From: DATGZX01 sp035296965
GTDB lineage: Bacteria; Planctomycetota; Planctomycetia; Gemmatales; Gemmataceae
DNA: 64,000 bases
Assembly: GCA_035296965.1 (NCBI GenBank)
Contig: DATGZX010000380.1
Span: 124,001-188,000, forward strand
Direction of reading: 5' to 3'
In this document: in pieces, positions 53,972-62,547 of the stretch
Numbering within the stretch: the stretch's first letter is position 1
Layout: every line of letters begins with the position of its first letter
The notes under the pieces: model-generated
The model's input: the letters and a program-made list of their open reading frames with translations, nothing else
Database searches by the model: none
What the model was told of the DNA's origin: nothing
Made by a program: the position numbers and the translations under genes

Positions 53972-55429
53972 TCAGGCAAAAACCTCGGTCCCCGTGAGGG
54001 CCGGCCTGGAGAATGTAGACGCGTACGCGACGCAATCCTCGCGATCCTGAGGCGCCGTGGTGCCGCAGGAATCACAGGCCGCCTGCACTGGCCAGGTGCG
54101 ACCGAACCGGTAACCGATCCAGCCTGGGAAACCAAAGACCAGCACGAATAGTGGCCAAACGACTCGGTTGATTCCACGCGCGCCAAATCGCACCTGACGA
54201 CGGTAGCAAGAGAACGCGAACGCAATGGCCAATAACTGGGCAAATAGGAAGGAAGGAGCATAGTCCCGGAGCGATTGGATCAGCGGTTGGCGGTATATCC
54301 CAGAGCGTCCTGACTCCAACAGTTCCTGTTGCTTGAGGCCTTCAACAAATATCCCGAGCAATATCGGAGATGGCAGCACGGCCCATGCAAAACGGTGTAA
54401 TGCTTCTGATTCTGCCAATTGCTTCAAGACAACGGATGCCTTACGTATGCTTCCGCCGCGAGCGACCCAATAGATTTGATGGTCGAATTCCATCGGCGTC
54501 CCGGTGGGAACACTCACCTGCATCAGGGCTTCCTCGGCAGTCGTTGTTGCAAAGTTTATTCGCATGTCGCGCAGATTCCCCGGTATTCGATAGCGTTGCA
54601 ATATCCCGCCTTGTGCATCGAGCACCACGACCGCGTCGTCGGTCCGGGCCGCTAACCGTGGGAGGCGGAGGCGGCTAAGGTCTGGCACACCGGGGAGTTG
54701 GCCTATCGCGCAGAGGCCCTTCTCTTCAAGTGCGACTTGCACCGTCCGTTCTTGCAAATCCACGTGGTAGAGTTTGCCCGCACGGCCAAGAATGAACACC
54801 GAGAAATAGCTAGCTGGCAGCTGCATTCCTGGCTGATCCACCGAATCGAGGCTAATCCCCCAATCGGGCTGCGTGGAAACGACGTCGGCGGCCAATCCAA
54901 GGGAGCTTCCCTGAACGGGAATCCATTCCTCCGGAGGCAACGGTTCCTTCCGAATTCCAGCCGTCCCCATGTAGCCTATGCACGACCTGGTCTTGCAGTT
55001 GTAGCCAACAAAATAAGCACTTGGACTTGGACAGCCATCGGTAATGAAGAACCAGTGGACCGGAGGGGATCCGCCATCGGTGAAGGAGAGAATTCGTTGG
55101 TCCCAGGAAAGCGGTGCGGAGGTTGACGGAGGGCCGCCTGGTTCAGGGAGAATGGACAGGGGCATGCCCATGTAATTGGCATCCACCTTTTCTGGCGGCG
55201 CCACGATCTGTCCTTCCAGGTCCAGGTATTGCTTTTCGAAGATGCCGTCGGTGCGTACCACCCGAGGCGTTCCATCAGGCAGAAACATCAGCTGGTCCTT
55301 TTTTATCGGGCCCGTGAATTGTGCGGTAACCCCCAGGCACCAGCCCCCGGCAAGCGCCCACACGATCTGGAAGCCCACAGCAAGAATGCCAGCGAGCACG
55401 ATTGCTTGTAGAAGTCCATTTCTTTTCAT
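53972..55429 (-). CDS. Membrane protein of an ABC operon, unknown function
   Basis: A 485-residue protein from ATG 55429 (GAGG six bases upstream). One N-terminal membrane segment (LLQAIVLAGILAVGFQIVWAL) precedes a large beta-rich outside domain (about 40-340) with propeller-like strands (DDAVVVLDAQGGILQRYRI). Three membrane segments follow (AVLPSPILLGIFVEG, SFLFAQLLAIAFAFSCY, VWPLFVLVFGFPGWIGYRFG), and the end carries CDSCGTTAPQDREDC. I recognise no family. It is last in the GntR-ABC operon, 17 bases after the permease gene, and is probably its accessory component. Confidence 0.7.
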   Translation of the reverse strand: MKRNGLLQAIVLAGILAVGFQIVWALAGGWCLGVTAQFTGPIKKDQLMFLPDGTPRVVRTDGIFEKQYLDLEGQIVAPPEKVDANYMGMPLSILPEPGGPPSTSAPLSWDQRILSFTDGGSPPVHWFFITDGCPSPSAYFVGYNCKTRSCIGYMGTAGIRKEPLPPEEWIPVQGSSLGLAADVVSTQPDWGISLDSVDQPGMQLPASYFSVFILGRAGKLYHVDLQERTVQVALEEKGLCAIGQLPGVPDLSRLRLPRLAARTDDAVVVLDAQGGILQRYRIPGNLRDMRINFATTTAEEALMQVSVPTGTPMEFDHQIYWVARGGSIRKASVVLKQLAESEALHRFAWAVLPSPILLGIFVEGLKQQELLESGRSGIYRQPLIQSLRDYAPSFLFAQLLAIAFAFSCYRRQVRFGARGINRVVWPLFVLVFGFPGWIGYRFGRTWPVQAACDSCGTTAPQDREDCVAYASTFSRPALTGTEVFA

Positions 55430-55446
55430 AACAAGCCTCGTTTCCT

Positions 55447-56109
55447 TTAAGCGTAATCCCTTACCCGTGCGACATAACAAACATTTGCCACGAGCAGCAC
55501 TGAGAGAATCAAGCAGAGGGCAGTGCTGAGAAGCCACCAGAAGGAGCTATTGGCGAAGATAAAGACAAAGGCGCCCGCAGCAACCAGGGGCAATAGTCGC
55601 GTGCCAAACCAGCGGGCGGGCCGCAGGCCACTGAGAAACGACCCTAGGTATAAGAGCGGCATAGCGAGGTCGATTTGCCAGGCAGACATCGTCATCGACC
55701 AGGCGAAGGGGCTGGCATGGTGGCCAGGTGTTGCCGCCCACCAGCCGTAGAGCACGATGGGCAATGTAGAGCAAACGAGCAGTGTGCCACCGCCGACCGC
55801 TATCTTGGTCAGGAAGATCGCATTCCGAGAAACGGGCCGGTGCAACAAGAACAGATAGGTATCCTTACCCAGTTCCCATGCCGATTGGCGAAAGCCCAAG
55901 GCCAAGGCAAAGCCCAGCGACACGTACGTGTAAAAGGTCGTGAACTCTCCGCCGACAAACCGCACCTCGTGGGTACCGCCCGGCATCCCGGGAACCCAGT
56001 CGAACACCTTTCCGCCCATGAGGCTGATCACGAGTGCAAGGTAAGCCCCCAGCGCCACGACGGTGATGCCCAAGATTTCACGCAGCTCCTTGAACGCCAG
56101 TGCTCTCAT
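55447..56109 (-). CDS. ABC transporter permease-like membrane protein
   Basis: A 220-residue protein with about six membrane segments, starting MRALAFKELREILG, as in ABC-2-type permeases; FVGGEFTTFYTYVSLGFALALGF and WELGKDTYLFLLHRPVSR fit. AGGAGG lies eight bases before the ATG. It overlaps the ATPase gene by 32 bases in another frame, indicating co-translation. Together they form an exporter or peptide/drug resistance-type transporter; the substrate is unknown. Confidence 0.82.
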   Translation of the reverse strand: MRALAFKELREILGITVVALGAYLALVISLMGGKVFDWVPGMPGGTHEVRFVGGEFTTFYTYVSLGFALALGFRQSAWELGKDTYLFLLHRPVSRNAIFLTKIAVGGGTLLVCSTLPIVLYGWWAATPGHHASPFAWSMTMSAWQIDLAMPLLYLGSFLSGLRPARWFGTRLLPLVAAGAFVFIFANSSFWWLLSTALCLILSVLLVANVCYVARVRDYA

Positions 56110-57046
56110 GGCATTGTCCTCCTGACAAATCGGTGGTTCCTTGAGAAAAAAGCGGCAGCGCGCGCCGCGGGCCGCGCGTGTATTCGATGAACGCGTCCTC
56201 GAGATTCATATCCGCGACCTCGATACGGCATGGGTCCAGAGCTTCAATGGCTGCCCGATGTTGCGGACTGTAACCGACGAACACTAGCTCGCGGCGCGTG
56301 CCTACCCGCCAATCGTTTAGCAGGCCAGGGCAGGGGGGGAAGTCGGGTGGCTCCCTACCAAACTCCACGATCACTTTGCGCACCGTACGCTTAAAGTGTT
56401 CCGCCGGGCAATCGGCGCGGAGCACGCCGCCCACCATGATGCCGATGCGATCAGCCACACGCTCAACGTCTCCCAGCACATGCGAGCTAAACAAAATCGT
56501 TCGTCCCCGGCGCTGAATGATCTGAATCATCGACTCCAGGAAGTCCCGGCGGACGTTGGTATCGAGGCCGAGTGTCGGGTCGTCGAGAATCAGGAGTTCC
56601 GGATCCGGTGCAATCGCCAGTGCCAGCGAGACCTGCGCCCGTTGCCCCTTGGATAGGCGGCTGATCTTCGCCTTAGGCGATAGTGCGAAATGATCGAGGA
56701 TTTGGTCAACAAAGGCCCGGTTGGCGCCTGGGTAGAAAGAGAGTGTGAACGCAACCGCCTGCTTGATGGTCATCCAGGTGTACAGCGGATGTCCTTCAGC
56801 CAGGTAAGCGATGCGCGCACGTGCTTCCGAGGGCAGCGCATTCAAGTCCTTGCCGAGAAGCTCCACCCGGCCGTAGTCCGGCTGAACCATGCCGGTGATC
56901 ATTTTGAGCGTGGTGGACTTGCCGGCCCCATTGCGGCCGAGCAAGCCGTACACGGACCCGCACGGCACGCGCAGGTCGAGCTGATTGACAACCTTTTGCC
57001 CGCCGTAACACTTGGTCAGGCGGTGCGTTCTGATGGCGTCGTCCAT
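56078..57046 (-). CDS. ABC transporter ATP-binding protein
   Basis: A 322-residue ATPase: Walker A GRNGAGKSTT, signature LSKGQRAQVSLA (K replaces the usual G of LSGGQ), Walker B LLILDDPTLGLD and the H-loop SSHVLGDVERV. A C-terminal extension (about 225-322) follows, as in YtrB/CcmA-like subunits. It is 18 bases downstream of the GntR regulator and overlaps the permease gene. AAGGAGG precedes the ATG. Confidence 0.92.
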   Translation of the reverse strand: MDDAIRTHRLTKCYGGQKVVNQLDLRVPCGSVYGLLGRNGAGKSTTLKMITGMVQPDYGRVELLGKDLNALPSEARARIAYLAEGHPLYTWMTIKQAVAFTLSFYPGANRAFVDQILDHFALSPKAKISRLSKGQRAQVSLALAIAPDPELLILDDPTLGLDTNVRRDFLESMIQIIQRRGRTILFSSHVLGDVERVADRIGIMVGGVLRADCPAEHFKRTVRKVIVEFGREPPDFPPCPGLLNDWRVGTRRELVFVGYSPQHRAAIEALDPCRIEVADMNLEDAFIEYTRGPRRALPLFSQGTTDLSGGQCHESTGVQGAA

Positions 57047-57064
57047 GACAATGAAGTCCTCCTT

Positions 57065-57463
57065 TTACGCGACTCCCTTGGCGTTCCAGCAAAACTCGCG
57101 GACGCGACGGCTTACCAATGTGAGCACCTGCTCGGCTGAGAAGCCCAAATGAACAGCTTCGGTCAGCCAGCGGTCGATTTGTCCGGTCAAGCGCTGATCG
57201 CGCGCGGACCGAGTAAGGTCGTGGCGCGGCCGAGCGACATAGATCCCGCGGCCTGGCCGCCCGATCAATAGTCCTTCGCGCTCCAGCTCTCTATAAGCCC
57301 GCGCAACTGTGTTCGGATTCACCACCAGCTCGCTGGAAAGTTGTCTGACCGAAGGCAGTTCGGCATCCGATTCCAACTCCCCGCGGGCGATTGCCTCGCG
57401 GATTTGCTGGGCCAACTGCTGGTAAATTGGCTGATTGCTGCCTGTATCAATGTGCAAAGCCAT
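57065..57463 (-). CDS. GntR-family regulator (YtrA subfamily)
   Basis: A 132-residue repressor. The winged helix-turn-helix has ELPSVRQLSSELVVNPNTVARAYRELEREGLL; the short effector part (about 75-132) is the YtrA type, typically found with ABC transporters. The ATG at 57463 follows TTGGAGG at eight bases; upstream sequence to 57562 lacks similarity. A palindrome directly upstream is its likely operator, so it should repress its own operon. Confidence 0.93.
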   Translation of the reverse strand: MALHIDTGSNQPIYQQLAQQIREAIARGELESDAELPSVRQLSSELVVNPNTVARAYRELEREGLLIGRPGRGIYVARPRHDLTRSARDQRLTGQIDRWLTEAVHLGFSAEQVLTLVSRRVREFCWNAKGVA

Positions 57464-57475
57464 GCGTTCGTCCTC

Positions 57476-57504
57476 CAACTGTATGAGGACTCTTACTACA
57501 GTTG
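57476..57504 (-). promoter_or_regulatory. Candidate GntR operator
   Basis: CAACTGTA (57476-57483) and TACAGTTG (57497-57504) form a perfect eight-base inverted repeat with a 13-base spacer, 21 bases centre to centre, which is two helical turns. It lies 13 to 41 bases upstream of the regulator start. A possible -35 TTGCAA sits just outside, with a poor -10 inside the palindrome. Binding would block transcription of the whole operon. Confidence 0.72.
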
Positions 57505-57660
57505 CTGAAGAATTGCAATACCATGTTGGGGGATGCTTGCCCAAGCCAAAGCCAGATGACACGCATGCGAAGTATTAAAGGCAAATTGACGAAGTGAAAC
57601 GCGCCGCACGGCATCGCTGCTGCGGGCCGTGGACGGCTCCGAATCGCTGGAGCAGCGAGG

Positions 57661-60600
57661 CTACTTCTTCTCTTTGTCTTTGGCGGACTGGCCCGACTCA
57701 GAGATTAGTTTGCTGAACTCCTTCTGCGCTGCGCGAAACTCGGGAGGCGGCTGCGGCAGGGCCGCGCCGAGATGGTCTACATCTTTGCCCTTGGGGCCTG
57801 GATCGACCAGACGAACCTTGTGATTGGACAAACCAGCGTTGCCTTTCATTGGCCCCTCCAATTTCTCTTTCTCGGACGTCGTAGGTGATTTGCGCTTCAG
57901 CATCTCCTCATAGGACTTGAGGAATTTCTGATATTCCTCCTCAGTCATGTTTGCTTCCTTGAGCACATCCTTGTTAACTTTCTTCTTGAGGTCTTCGAGT
58001 TGCAAATCGCCGGCTTTTTTCGAGGAACGAGTATCAGGTTTGAATGATGCTTCGCGCTCCGGGGGCGGTGGTTGGGTGGCTTTATCATTAGGATTCCTGC
58101 CGCCGTCCGGAGCAACATTAGTCGGTTGGCTGCCTCCCCGTTGTCCAGACTCGCCGCCTTGAGTCGCTTGGCCGTTAGATGGGTCGGAAGGGCTACCCTT
58201 CTTCGACTCCCCTTGTTTGGCCGACCCTTCCCCTGGCTTCGAACCGCTATTCTTGCCCCCGTTATCCTTTTCCTGGGATGAACTGGGCTCATTCTTCTGG
58301 CCCCGGGTTTCCTGGCCCTGCGCGCCACCCTTCTGATCGCTTGGAGTTTTTTCGCCGGCTTTCCCGCCCTGGTCAGTTCTTGGTTCGCCTTGCGAATCCT
58401 TGGCTGCTGCTTCGCGAGCTTCTTTGACTGCCTTCTCTAGAGCCTGCCGTGATTTCGGGTCCTTTGCCAGGCGGCGCATTTCATCGAGCGTTCGAACCGC
58501 GTCCGCGCGTTCCTTGCTGCTGCCAGCCTTTGCGGTCTTCATCAACTCCTGGATTTTTTCATCAGATAGTAGTTCTTTCCCGCCTGTGCCCTTGTCGTCA
58601 CCGGCTCCCTTGGAACCGGACTCCTGCCCGGCTGGTTTTCCTGCATTAGCGGGGGAATCCTTGCGAGATCCCTGGTCGCCGTCCTTCGTTGGCGATGTCG
58701 ACTTGCTGGGATCGTTGGAGTCCTTGCTCTTGCTCTTGTCGCCAGCCTTTGCGGCCCCCTCTTTGTCTGATGCTGCCGAGGACTTTTCTTCGTTTCCGCT
58801 TCCGGCACCCTCAGGTTGAGGCCTCTTGGTGTCCTTTGTGGTATCCTCTTGAGGCTTCTTGGTGTCCTTTGTGGTACCCTCGCGGCCGCCTTCAGCGTTC
58901 TCTGGTTCTTTGGTCTTAGAATTGCCTGAAGGGGCCTTGTCCTTTGAATTCGCCTTGTCTTGGGGGCCGCTACCGCTCTTTGGTTTTTCCTTGCTTGTTT
59001 TCCCTTCCTCGCGCCCCGCACCCTGCTTCTCTTCGCCTTTCTGGCCGTCCTTCATGGTAGGATCAGAGCTTGATCCTCGCTCGTCTTTATCGTCGCCGCT
59101 CTTCGCATCCGTGCCCGATTGTTTGGCGGGAGCTTTGCTCGAAGGGTTCGACTTGTCCGGCTTGCTGGCCGCCTTGTCTGCCTCGGTCTTGTCATCACGA
59201 GCGGATGAGCCTGAATTTTCCTGGGAGCCCTGTCCCTGTTTGCCGCTCGGGTTCTTTTCGGCGGTGTCCTCGGACTTTGTAGATTTGTCGGCCCCAGCAC
59301 CACTCGTTTCTTTAGACTTTTCGTTGGCTCCCGGCTGACCTTCCTTTGCTTTGTCGCCAGGGGCATTTTTGCCAGCAGTTTTCTGAGCGTTGGATTGGTT
59401 TTTGTTGCCATTTGCTTGAGGTTTGTCTTCCTCCTTACCGGCCCCGGCTTGCCGCTCCGGATCGTCCTTACCTTTTTTCATGTCGTCTTGGCCAGCAGCC
59501 TTCTTTGGTTGGCCGTCACTTGCCTTGTCTGCTTCGGTCGATTGTTTGCCGGTCGATCCGTTCTTATCGCCAGTCTGGTCTTTGTTAGTCTTGGTCCGCG
59601 CAGCGCCCTCAGTGCCGGACTTGCCCTGAGTTTCGTTCGATCTGTTCTGTTCTTGGCCGGCCTCCTGTTGACCATCAGCTCCTGAGTCCTTTTTCCCAGA
59701 CGTCTTATCCTTCTCCTTGCCTTGCTTGTCCTGTGGCTTCTGGCCTTCTTTGCCCTGGCGATCATCCTTGGCGGAATTGGCACCGGACTTTCCCTGATCC
59801 TTTTTGCTGCCATCAGAGTTCTTTGGCTCAGATCCGGATTGCTTATCTTTCGATTCAGTGGAATTGCCAGCCCCTGGCTGCTGCTGGGTGTCTCCATTCT
59901 CTCCAGGGTTATGATCACTAGCGGACGAACCGGTTTGTGGCTGCTTGGGACTCTTATCCTGGCTGCCACTCGGACTCTTTTCGTTGTTTTTCTGCTGATT
60001 TCCCTCGCCATTTGCCCCGCTATTCTCGTTCTTCCCCGACTTCTGCCCCGCGGATTGCTGGTCGCCCTTACCCTGATCAGAACTTGAACCTGCTCCAGAG
60101 TTGTCCTGGTTCTTTGACTCGCCCTTGTCGGGGTTGCCCGCCGACTTGCTCTCATCCTTGCTTCTGCCATCGTTCTTTTGAGCCGAGCCGCTGTTTCCTT
60201 TTTCCGGATTTTGATTCGGCGAGTTTTCTTGCTGGGGTTGGTCCTTCTCCTGTTGCGGAGAATCGGATTTATCATTGGCGTTCGGCTTGTCACCAGACTG
60301 GCTTTGCTTCTGCTCCTGCTTTTTGAGCGCCCTTTGCAGTTTCTCGGCCTGGTCCTTTGTCCTTTCGTCTTCGCTCTGGGGCTGCTGTCCCTGGCCTTCC
60401 TTCTTATCCTCCTGCTGGTCCTGCCGCTTCGACTCGTCCTTTTGCTGCTCGTTTCTGTCGCTCTTAGCGCCGTCCTGCTGCGCTTTTCCATCGTCGTTGC
60501 GTTTCTCTTTTTCAAGCTTCTCGTCCTGTTTCTTTTCGTGTTTTTCCTGGTCGTTGCGCGCCTGCGCCTTCTGTTGCTCTTGCTTGTCCTTGTTTGTACT

Positions 60601-62235
60601 CGGCTGCTCGATGGTGACCTTATAATGTTTGCTCTCACCAAGATTCGGTGCCGGGTAATCGCAGTTATCCGTCGCCTCGAGCCAATACTCGATGACCTGC
60701 CCAGGCTTTAGCGCCGCGTTGCGGCCCTGTTCCAACCGCAGTTTGTCCAGTTCGACAAAGTCCTTGTAGTCGAGCATCTGGGGGAAGCTGCCGTCACCAA
60801 GCCTCAGAGATTTCCCTTGACGATAGAGCTTGGGCTGCAAAACTGCCGTCTCGTCAAGCTTCATCCGCAAGGTCATGCCGGCAACGCCGAAATCGTCGCT
60901 AGCCGATCCTTCCAACTGCAAGACTCCGTTGGCTGGCAGCTTGATGTCCTCCCCGGGCTTCTGCAGCTGTACCTGCGGCGGGTGGTCTTGCAATACACGG
61001 ATCGTGTAGGGCAACGGCTCAAGGTTGCGCTCGCCTTCCACGGATGTGAACCAAACCTGATAGGTGCCGTCCTTGTCGAGCGTCAGTCGAAAGCGCATTA
61101 CATTCGGATCGTTAGGGACCAGTTCTGCCTGGATTGGCTTCGCTCCAGAAATCGTGAGCCTGCCGTCCTGGATGGCGCGGTTCGTCCGCGCTAGCAGCAC
61201 CACTTCAGTGCCTCGGATCTCCTTGAGGTTGGGGTCACGGGTGGTCTGGTCGTGCCAGCCGAGAGCTGCAAGGTATGGTCGATAACGATAGGTAACTTCG
61301 AAGCCTGTCAGCAACGGCGTCGATCGAACTTGCACGCGATACTCCGGCGTCTCCGTATCTCCACCGGCGATCTTGTACCAAAAGCCGGTGTGCACGTCCG
61401 CCGCGGCGAGGCTAGTCACCCAGTGGTTGCTCGATGAGTCTCGCTCCAGGAGCCTATCCTGGTAACCTTCGCCGGGGGCATATCTGTACAGGAGTCTCAA
61501 GGCATCCGGCCTCTTCGGGTCGGGGACCTTGCCATCGACCCACGCGGCAAACGCCACGGCACGACCGACGGCGATGGTAATGTTCCCGCCCTCAGGCTGC
61601 ACAAGAGTGATGCTCGTCCGCGAGGCGATGGACGCTTCCACAAACGGAGCAAAGGCACGGTGAATGAGTGAGAAGAATTGCCGCGGCCCCAAGACGAACA
61701 GGACGAGAAGGCCAAGGAAGAGGCCGAACGATGCCCAACCGAGCCACGCCGTCCTGCGCGTGCTAATAGCCTGGTCAAGGTCTGCTTCGGTGAGGTCTTT
61801 GGCGGCTCGGTAGCCGATGGCACTGCGAAAAGCAGGCGCGACGTTTTCGCCGCGTAAATCAAGCCAATTCACCACACTGTTCTTTGCCTCGGGAAGCGTC
61901 GCCTCCAATCGGCGGGCGGCGTAATAGGGATTGATGCGCCGCGACAGTGGCTTGATGAGCACCACCGAGAGATAGACGATCCCAACCAGGGCATAAAGAG
62001 CGAATGCGCCCTGGCGCGCCATGGGTGCCAGTGCGAGCAACCGGTCGGCGAGGACCATCACAAGGGCATACGCAAGGGTGAGGATCAGAAAGCCAAGGCC
62101 GGCTGCGGTCAGGTCGAGCATGCGGATGCGGACCCGCGCCCGGGTCAGCTGTGCCTCGACGAACGCATCGTTCTTTCCTTGTGCAGGTCGGCGTGGTTCC
62201 GCAGTTGCCGGGGAGCGACGTAGATCCGTTGCCAT
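57661..62235 (-). CDS. Giant membrane protein with about 840 residues of charged low-complexity sequence
   Basis: A 1,524-residue protein. The first 190 residues hold three membrane segments (LDLTAAGLGFLILTLAYALV, GAFALYALVGIVYLSVVLI, WLGWASFGLFLGLLVLFVLG). Residues about 195-545 read like DUF4175-type beta-sandwich domains (TSITLVQPEGGNITIAVGRAV). From about 545 to 1390 the sequence is almost only K, D, E, Q, N, S, G, T and P, with no cysteine or aromatic residues apparent, probably disordered. The end (about 1395-1524) has a short helical region. The frame is unbroken despite the repetitive DNA. Function unknown; it may span the periplasm. Confidence 0.8.
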   Translation of the reverse strand: MATDLRRSPATAEPRRPAQGKNDAFVEAQLTRARVRIRMLDLTAAGLGFLILTLAYALVMVLADRLLALAPMARQGAFALYALVGIVYLSVVLIKPLSRRINPYYAARRLEATLPEAKNSVVNWLDLRGENVAPAFRSAIGYRAAKDLTEADLDQAISTRRTAWLGWASFGLFLGLLVLFVLGPRQFFSLIHRAFAPFVEASIASRTSITLVQPEGGNITIAVGRAVAFAAWVDGKVPDPKRPDALRLLYRYAPGEGYQDRLLERDSSSNHWVTSLAAADVHTGFWYKIAGGDTETPEYRVQVRSTPLLTGFEVTYRYRPYLAALGWHDQTTRDPNLKEIRGTEVVLLARTNRAIQDGRLTISGAKPIQAELVPNDPNVMRFRLTLDKDGTYQVWFTSVEGERNLEPLPYTIRVLQDHPPQVQLQKPGEDIKLPANGVLQLEGSASDDFGVAGMTLRMKLDETAVLQPKLYRQGKSLRLGDGSFPQMLDYKDFVELDKLRLEQGRNAALKPGQVIEYWLEATDNCDYPAPNLGESKHYKVTIEQPSTNKDKQEQQKAQARNDQEKHEKKQDEKLEKEKRNDDGKAQQDGAKSDRNEQQKDESKRQDQQEDKKEGQGQQPQSEDERTKDQAEKLQRALKKQEQKQSQSGDKPNANDKSDSPQQEKDQPQQENSPNQNPEKGNSGSAQKNDGRSKDESKSAGNPDKGESKNQDNSGAGSSSDQGKGDQQSAGQKSGKNENSGANGEGNQQKNNEKSPSGSQDKSPKQPQTGSSASDHNPGENGDTQQQPGAGNSTESKDKQSGSEPKNSDGSKKDQGKSGANSAKDDRQGKEGQKPQDKQGKEKDKTSGKKDSGADGQQEAGQEQNRSNETQGKSGTEGAARTKTNKDQTGDKNGSTGKQSTEADKASDGQPKKAAGQDDMKKGKDDPERQAGAGKEEDKPQANGNKNQSNAQKTAGKNAPGDKAKEGQPGANEKSKETSGAGADKSTKSEDTAEKNPSGKQGQGSQENSGSSARDDKTEADKAASKPDKSNPSSKAPAKQSGTDAKSGDDKDERGSSSDPTMKDGQKGEEKQGAGREEGKTSKEKPKSGSGPQDKANSKDKAPSGNSKTKEPENAEGGREGTTKDTKKPQEDTTKDTKRPQPEGAGSGNEEKSSAASDKEGAAKAGDKSKSKDSNDPSKSTSPTKDGDQGSRKDSPANAGKPAGQESGSKGAGDDKGTGGKELLSDEKIQELMKTAKAGSSKERADAVRTLDEMRRLAKDPKSRQALEKAVKEAREAAAKDSQGEPRTDQGGKAGEKTPSDQKGGAQGQETRGQKNEPSSSQEKDNGGKNSGSKPGEGSAKQGESKKGSPSDPSNGQATQGGESGQRGGSQPTNVAPDGGRNPNDKATQPPPPEREASFKPDTRSSKKAGDLQLEDLKKKVNKDVLKEANMTEEEYQKFLKSYEEMLKRKSPTTSEKEKLEGPMKGNAGLSNHKVRLVDPGPKGKDVDHLGAALPQPPPEFRAAQKEFSKLISESGQSAKDKEKK

Positions 62236-62547
62236 GGGTTATCCCTTCCGCTGTTCGTCTCCGTTGAAGCGCCCATTCCAGGATCGCTCGGCGCAGAATG
62301 CGCGCTCGTTTCGCACCTATCTCCCCATAGCGAGTATATCGCGCTTTGTTCGCCGCGCCCATCATCTTGCCCTGTTCGATAAGGCCGCAAATCTCACGAT
62401 TCTCCTACAACCGCCTCCTTGTCCATCGCGGCGCCTTGGGTTAGTGGTTTGCCAAGTCCTGGAAGCGTTCGGCTTGCTTGCGTTTTGCTGGAGCGCCCGA
62501 TAACGTAAACGACAGGATCTTTGACGTTGTTTCGGGGAATGCCGGAC
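62236..62547. other. Intergenic region between the giant gene and the TPR gene
   Basis: About 310 bases between divergent genes; promoters of both are expected, but no clear boxes are seen. Minus-strand frames running into it overlap the giant gene and show no family features. GGGGAA lies just before the TPR gene start. Confidence 0.45.

Noticed and set aside
59478..60641. Minus-strand arginine-rich open frame of 387 codons
   Set aside because: A frame-shifted reading of the repetitive giant gene; composition mirrors codon bias of K/D/S/N codons.
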